Source: Gentiana macrophylla (lineage: Eukaryota > Streptophyta > Magnoliopsida > Gentianales > Gentianaceae). From it: DNA of 64,000 nucleotides. The notes beneath the pieces were generated by a model. That model was not told the origin of the DNA. It searched no databases and saw only the letters and a list, made by a program, of their open reading frames with translations. Location: assembly GCA_026214975.1 (NCBI GenBank), contig CM047806.1:6547822-6611821 (forward strand), written 5' to 3'. Position 1 is the stretch's first letter. Every line of letters begins with the position of its first letter. Position numbers and translations under genes: made by a program. Below, one piece after another: positions 60,958 to 64,000 of this stretch.

Positions 60958-61640
60958 CTAATATTGTGCCACGTGGCAGGCCATGTGGCTGACACGTGGC
61001 ACCCAATTTTGTTTTTTTTTTTTTCCTTTTTTTTTCTTCCGGTTATCTCGTTTCGTTATATCTATATATACTTGCCACGTGTCCATCTTTGTGTTGTTGT
61101 TGTTGTTGTTGTTTTTTTTTTTTTTTAACTTTGCTTCTCTTATATTGTATTTGTTCATTTGTGTTTACGTTCTCCTATATTGTATTTGTTTAGGTGTGTT
61201 TACGGTTCGGCAATTTTGTTTTTTTTTTTTTTTCGGTTATCTCGTTTCGTTGTATCTACCTATCTACCTATACTTGCCACGTGTCCATCTTTATGTTGTT
61301 TTTAATTTTTATTTATTATTTTATTTTTAAACTTTGCTTCTCTTATATTGTACTTTTCGGGTGTGTTCACTGTTCTCCTATATTGTATTTATTTAGGTGT
61401 GTTTTACGGTTTACTTGAATGCACGGTTTGGTTCGGTTTGTTGTTATTACAGGGTGTTCACGATTCGGTTTACTTTGGTCTTAACTATTTTCACAACAAA
61501 CCACGTGGCAGCCCATGTGTTTGACACGTGACGCCCAATTTTCAGATTTTCCCCTCTTTTTTCCCCGGTTATCTCGTTTCGTTATATCTACCTATCTACC
61601 TATAATTGCCACGTGTCCATCTTTGTGTTGTTTTTTAATT
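60958..61640. repeat. Tandem array with CACGTG boxes
   Basis: Three diverged units of about 200-300 bp contain GGTTATCTCGTTTCGTT(A/G)TATC, CTTGCCACGTGTCCATCTTT (second copy TAATTGCCACGTG), and AACTTTGCTTCTCTTATATTG. CCACGTGGCA and GACACGTG occur near 60970-61000 and 61500-61530. Poly-T tracts vary in length between units. No coding region is supported. Confidence 0.7.
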
Positions 61641-62081
61641 TTTATTTATTATTGATGGCCACGAAAATGAATCGAAGAATAATAAATTGGTTGCTGTAAT
61701 CCAAATGTTAACCAAACTAAGTTATAAGTCTCTTTTTTGACAATTTATTATACAATTTATTTGGGAATTTGTACTTGGGGATAATAAATTGTAATTTGGG
61801 GATATATACAAAACTAAAGAAATTACATGTCAAAGAAGAGAAAAAAAAAAGGGCGAAAACCAGACGGTGGTTGAAGTAAACAGGGGTTGGGGTGGAGATT
61901 TTCTTCTCGCCGTACGGTGGCTGTCTCTTCTACTGTGCAGCCTGGATTGTGAAAGAGGGAGGATACGAGAGTTGTTGGCTGGATGCAGTTGATTTTGCGA
62001 TGTGTATGGTGGAGATGAAAGCAAAAGCTTGCTCGATTCCAGCTGTGCTCGGTTGTTGACCGAACCGATTCTGTAGCCGGC

Positions 62082-63994
62082 TATGGAACACCAGATTTTG
62101 CAGAGGCTGGATGATGCATGTCATATGCTAGGAAAGAAAATTGGCTATAATGGTACTACTTTTATTGTTTTATATTGAACAGAGATGATAATTTTAAATT
62201 TGGGTTTTCTTTTCCTAGGTTAAAAAATTGACCTTTAAATACATCCATCGATGGGCTTAGTCTATTAGTTCACACAGCATTTTTGTTTGTTCTGTGAACA
62301 AAAATTGTTGCATTTCGTGTGTCGTTCAGGTCTGTGAAGCTATTTTGATAATGGTTATTGCATGTTTGTTTTGTGTTGTTTTCTTGGTTAATTGGTTAAT
62401 TGAATATAAAATGGTTAACTTCCTGTATGAAATTTCTTTGCAATTTATATTCAGGTTAAGGATACACTTTACTTGTTTGGGTGTTGCTGGTTTAGTTCTT
62501 TCAGATGTTAAATATGATTCTGAGGTTGTTGGTTGCATTCGATTATTGATTCCAGTTTTTTAATTTAGGAGATAAATGTTTAGTGTGTCTGTTGGTTGGG
62601 GGTATGATGTCTTGATGAATTTCATGTTATGGAATACATGTGGTTGGTTGTTTCACGATGTTGGTTGCATTTGGGAAGATGATTACAGGCTTTATGACTG
62701 CAGATTAGGAAGTTTAATTTTACTCTATATAATAATACTTTTTCTGGTATGTTGTGAATGTATAGGTGTGTTGATTAGCATGATTTAGCAAGGATGTGTA
62801 GTGTTTATGTGGCTAGAAAAGCAAACATATAAATATGTTGTTTCCTATTAATGTGTTGCCTGTTCTATTGTAATCTTAGCATCACCAGTTTTAAACTATG
62901 GCAAGAGCATAACTTTTTGTATCGAATTTTCTGGTTATTTGGTCATTAGAGGTTTCATATGTGCATATGTACAGCACATATTTAGATTCCCTTTTTCTTA
63001 TATTGGGATATGTAGTATCAACTTGTTTGAAAACACTATTTGATGGATTTAGGACGGGATATCAAATGGATTATACAATCTTCCAACTGCTTCATTAGGG
63101 GTTATTACTTCCTTAATATATCGCAGGATTCATCATGACAGTGTCTTAGCTTGACATACCATGTTGTCAGTAGCTTCATTAACCCCTTATTGTGCCTTTC
63201 CAGGGTTGGTTCCGAGCGGTTGTACTTCTTCCATATTTGGCCAGCAGTCCATTTCATTACAGAATCCTCAGAAATGGCTTCTTCATCTCAGGTTTTGTTT
63301 GGTTTTCTTACTTTTTCTCCTGCCTCTTGTTTTTTTTTTAAATACTTTTTACCCTTTTGCATCTACATTGTATTCTTGCACGTGTACAAGTTGTGTTTTG
63401 CTTTTGGTGTTCTTCTTTTACCTCTGACCCTGTGTCATTCTTCCCTTCTCCATTTCATTGAACTTCTTTAATTTAACAATTTATAAAGCCTTCTGTGTTA
63501 TGGAACCAAAACAAACTTCAGGATCTGATCGACAACTTGCAATTGTTAGGTGGCGCAAGAAAAAACAGAAAAATCTTTGTGTCTATACTAGAAATAGTGT
63601 CTTGTCAAAACAAAGGGGAAAAAACGTACTCCACCCAACCGATATGCATCAAGTTACAGATGCATTAACTGCTGCTAAAAAAAGAAAAATAGGTGACAAC
63701 CTCTCTGTGCATATAGTGGTAGGGGAACATAGTACTCAATCTACAAGGAATACAGGTTTGTGTATTCCAGAAAAAACACTTCCAGTTGATCATATGTCCG
63801 ATAATCCTCCTGCATTTAATTCACAACTAAGCAATAACGTCCCTCTACCTAATAGCTCAGGTGCTATTATAGGCTCATCTAATGTAAAAAAGATTTATAG
63901 ATCAGAAAGGATAAAACGATGGCGTAGTAAGCGAGCTGAATATAATCTAAAATTTAAAAATAACATCCACCTACAAAAAATACATGTCTACTAG
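62082..63994 (+). CDS. Hypothetical protein, partial exon model
   Basis: A CT-poor leader and an ATG at 62082 open MEHQILQRLDDACHMLGKK, ending at a possible donor near 62150. A second possible exon lies at about 63161-63295 (LVPSGCTSSIFGQQ), ending at CTCAG|GTTTTG. The last frame, 63498-63994, is basic and reads VRWRKKKQKNLCVYTRN, then ERIKRWRSKRAEYN, ending HVY and a stop. I do not recognise the family. Joining phases could not be verified. A Lys/Arg-rich N-terminal part of a longer transposon or nuclear protein is possible. Confidence concerns only the presence of coding-like sequence. Confidence 0.35.
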
Positions 63995-64000
63995 ATGATA

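Noticed and set aside
60983..61330. Phe-rich 115-codon frame
   Set aside because: It is a reading of poly-T and CT-rich tandem repeats.
1..64000. CRISPR array or bacterial operon
   Set aside because: No regularly spaced identical repeats with unique spacers; gene structure with introns is eukaryotic.

Overview
This window is low-GC nuclear DNA from a flowering plant, most likely a eudicot. The genes contain many GT-AG introns, and the recognisable proteins are closest, from memory, to Arabidopsis-type families. LTR, LINE, SINE, Helitron and MITE sequences fill much of the space between genes. Species and chromosome cannot be told from the sequence. All gene models come from reading splice sites and motifs by eye.

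Layout: (1) 1-5832, a complete cytosolic tyrosyl-tRNA synthetase gene on +. Its start codon is split by an intron, and one intron can only be joined in frame as GA-AG. (2) 7470-8169, a decayed Copia-type gag; 8962-9444, an unusual element made of two inverted LTR-like arms with a perfect 5-bp target duplication. (3) 9600-19260 and 23790-28162, two tandem copies of a CHD3/CHR4-type chromatin-remodeller gene. Copy A keeps the PHD finger, chromodomains, SNF2 ATPase and a C-terminal SANT-like domain, and an exon pair is triplicated in frame. Copy B has lost the PHD, chromo and ATPase segments and keeps the two ends. Between the copies lies a probable Helitron (19914-23761) inserted in a TA microsatellite, carrying a broken Ty3/gypsy element. 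(4) 29232-32357, a tRNA-derived SINE and a 5'-truncated LINE, both on -. (5) 33000-40400, mostly non-coding, with a MULE-type MITE and fragments of unrelated genes (an acidic HD2-like frame, an ARIA-like ARM repeat, PPR repeats, an FKBP domain). (6) 41265-44893, a sarcosine-oxidase-like gene on - with a 5S rRNA relic upstream, a truncated second copy of the same oxidase-5S pair, and two ZIP metal-transporter 5' fragments facing each other as an inverted repeat. (7) 45913-46482, an intact intronless TAD2-type tRNA adenosine deaminase gene on -. (8) 48545-51682, an RPA70-like gene on - that may lie within a Helitron. (9) 51984-52340, a MITE with a 10-bp target duplication. (10) 54735-60920, a decayed Copia element on - with both LTRs, invaded twice by the same MITE family. 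(11) 60958-61640, a tandem array rich in CACGTG; 62082-63994, an unrecognised gene model.

The genes do not form a pathway. Three are housekeeping-type (TyrRS and TAD2 in translation, the oxidase in amino-acid metabolism). The remodeller pair is the most interesting locus: tandem duplication, domain loss, exon triplication and Helitron insertion have together produced two very different proteins. Several otherwise good reading frames carry 1-2 base shifts, some in homopolymers, so assembly error must be excluded before calling those genes dead.
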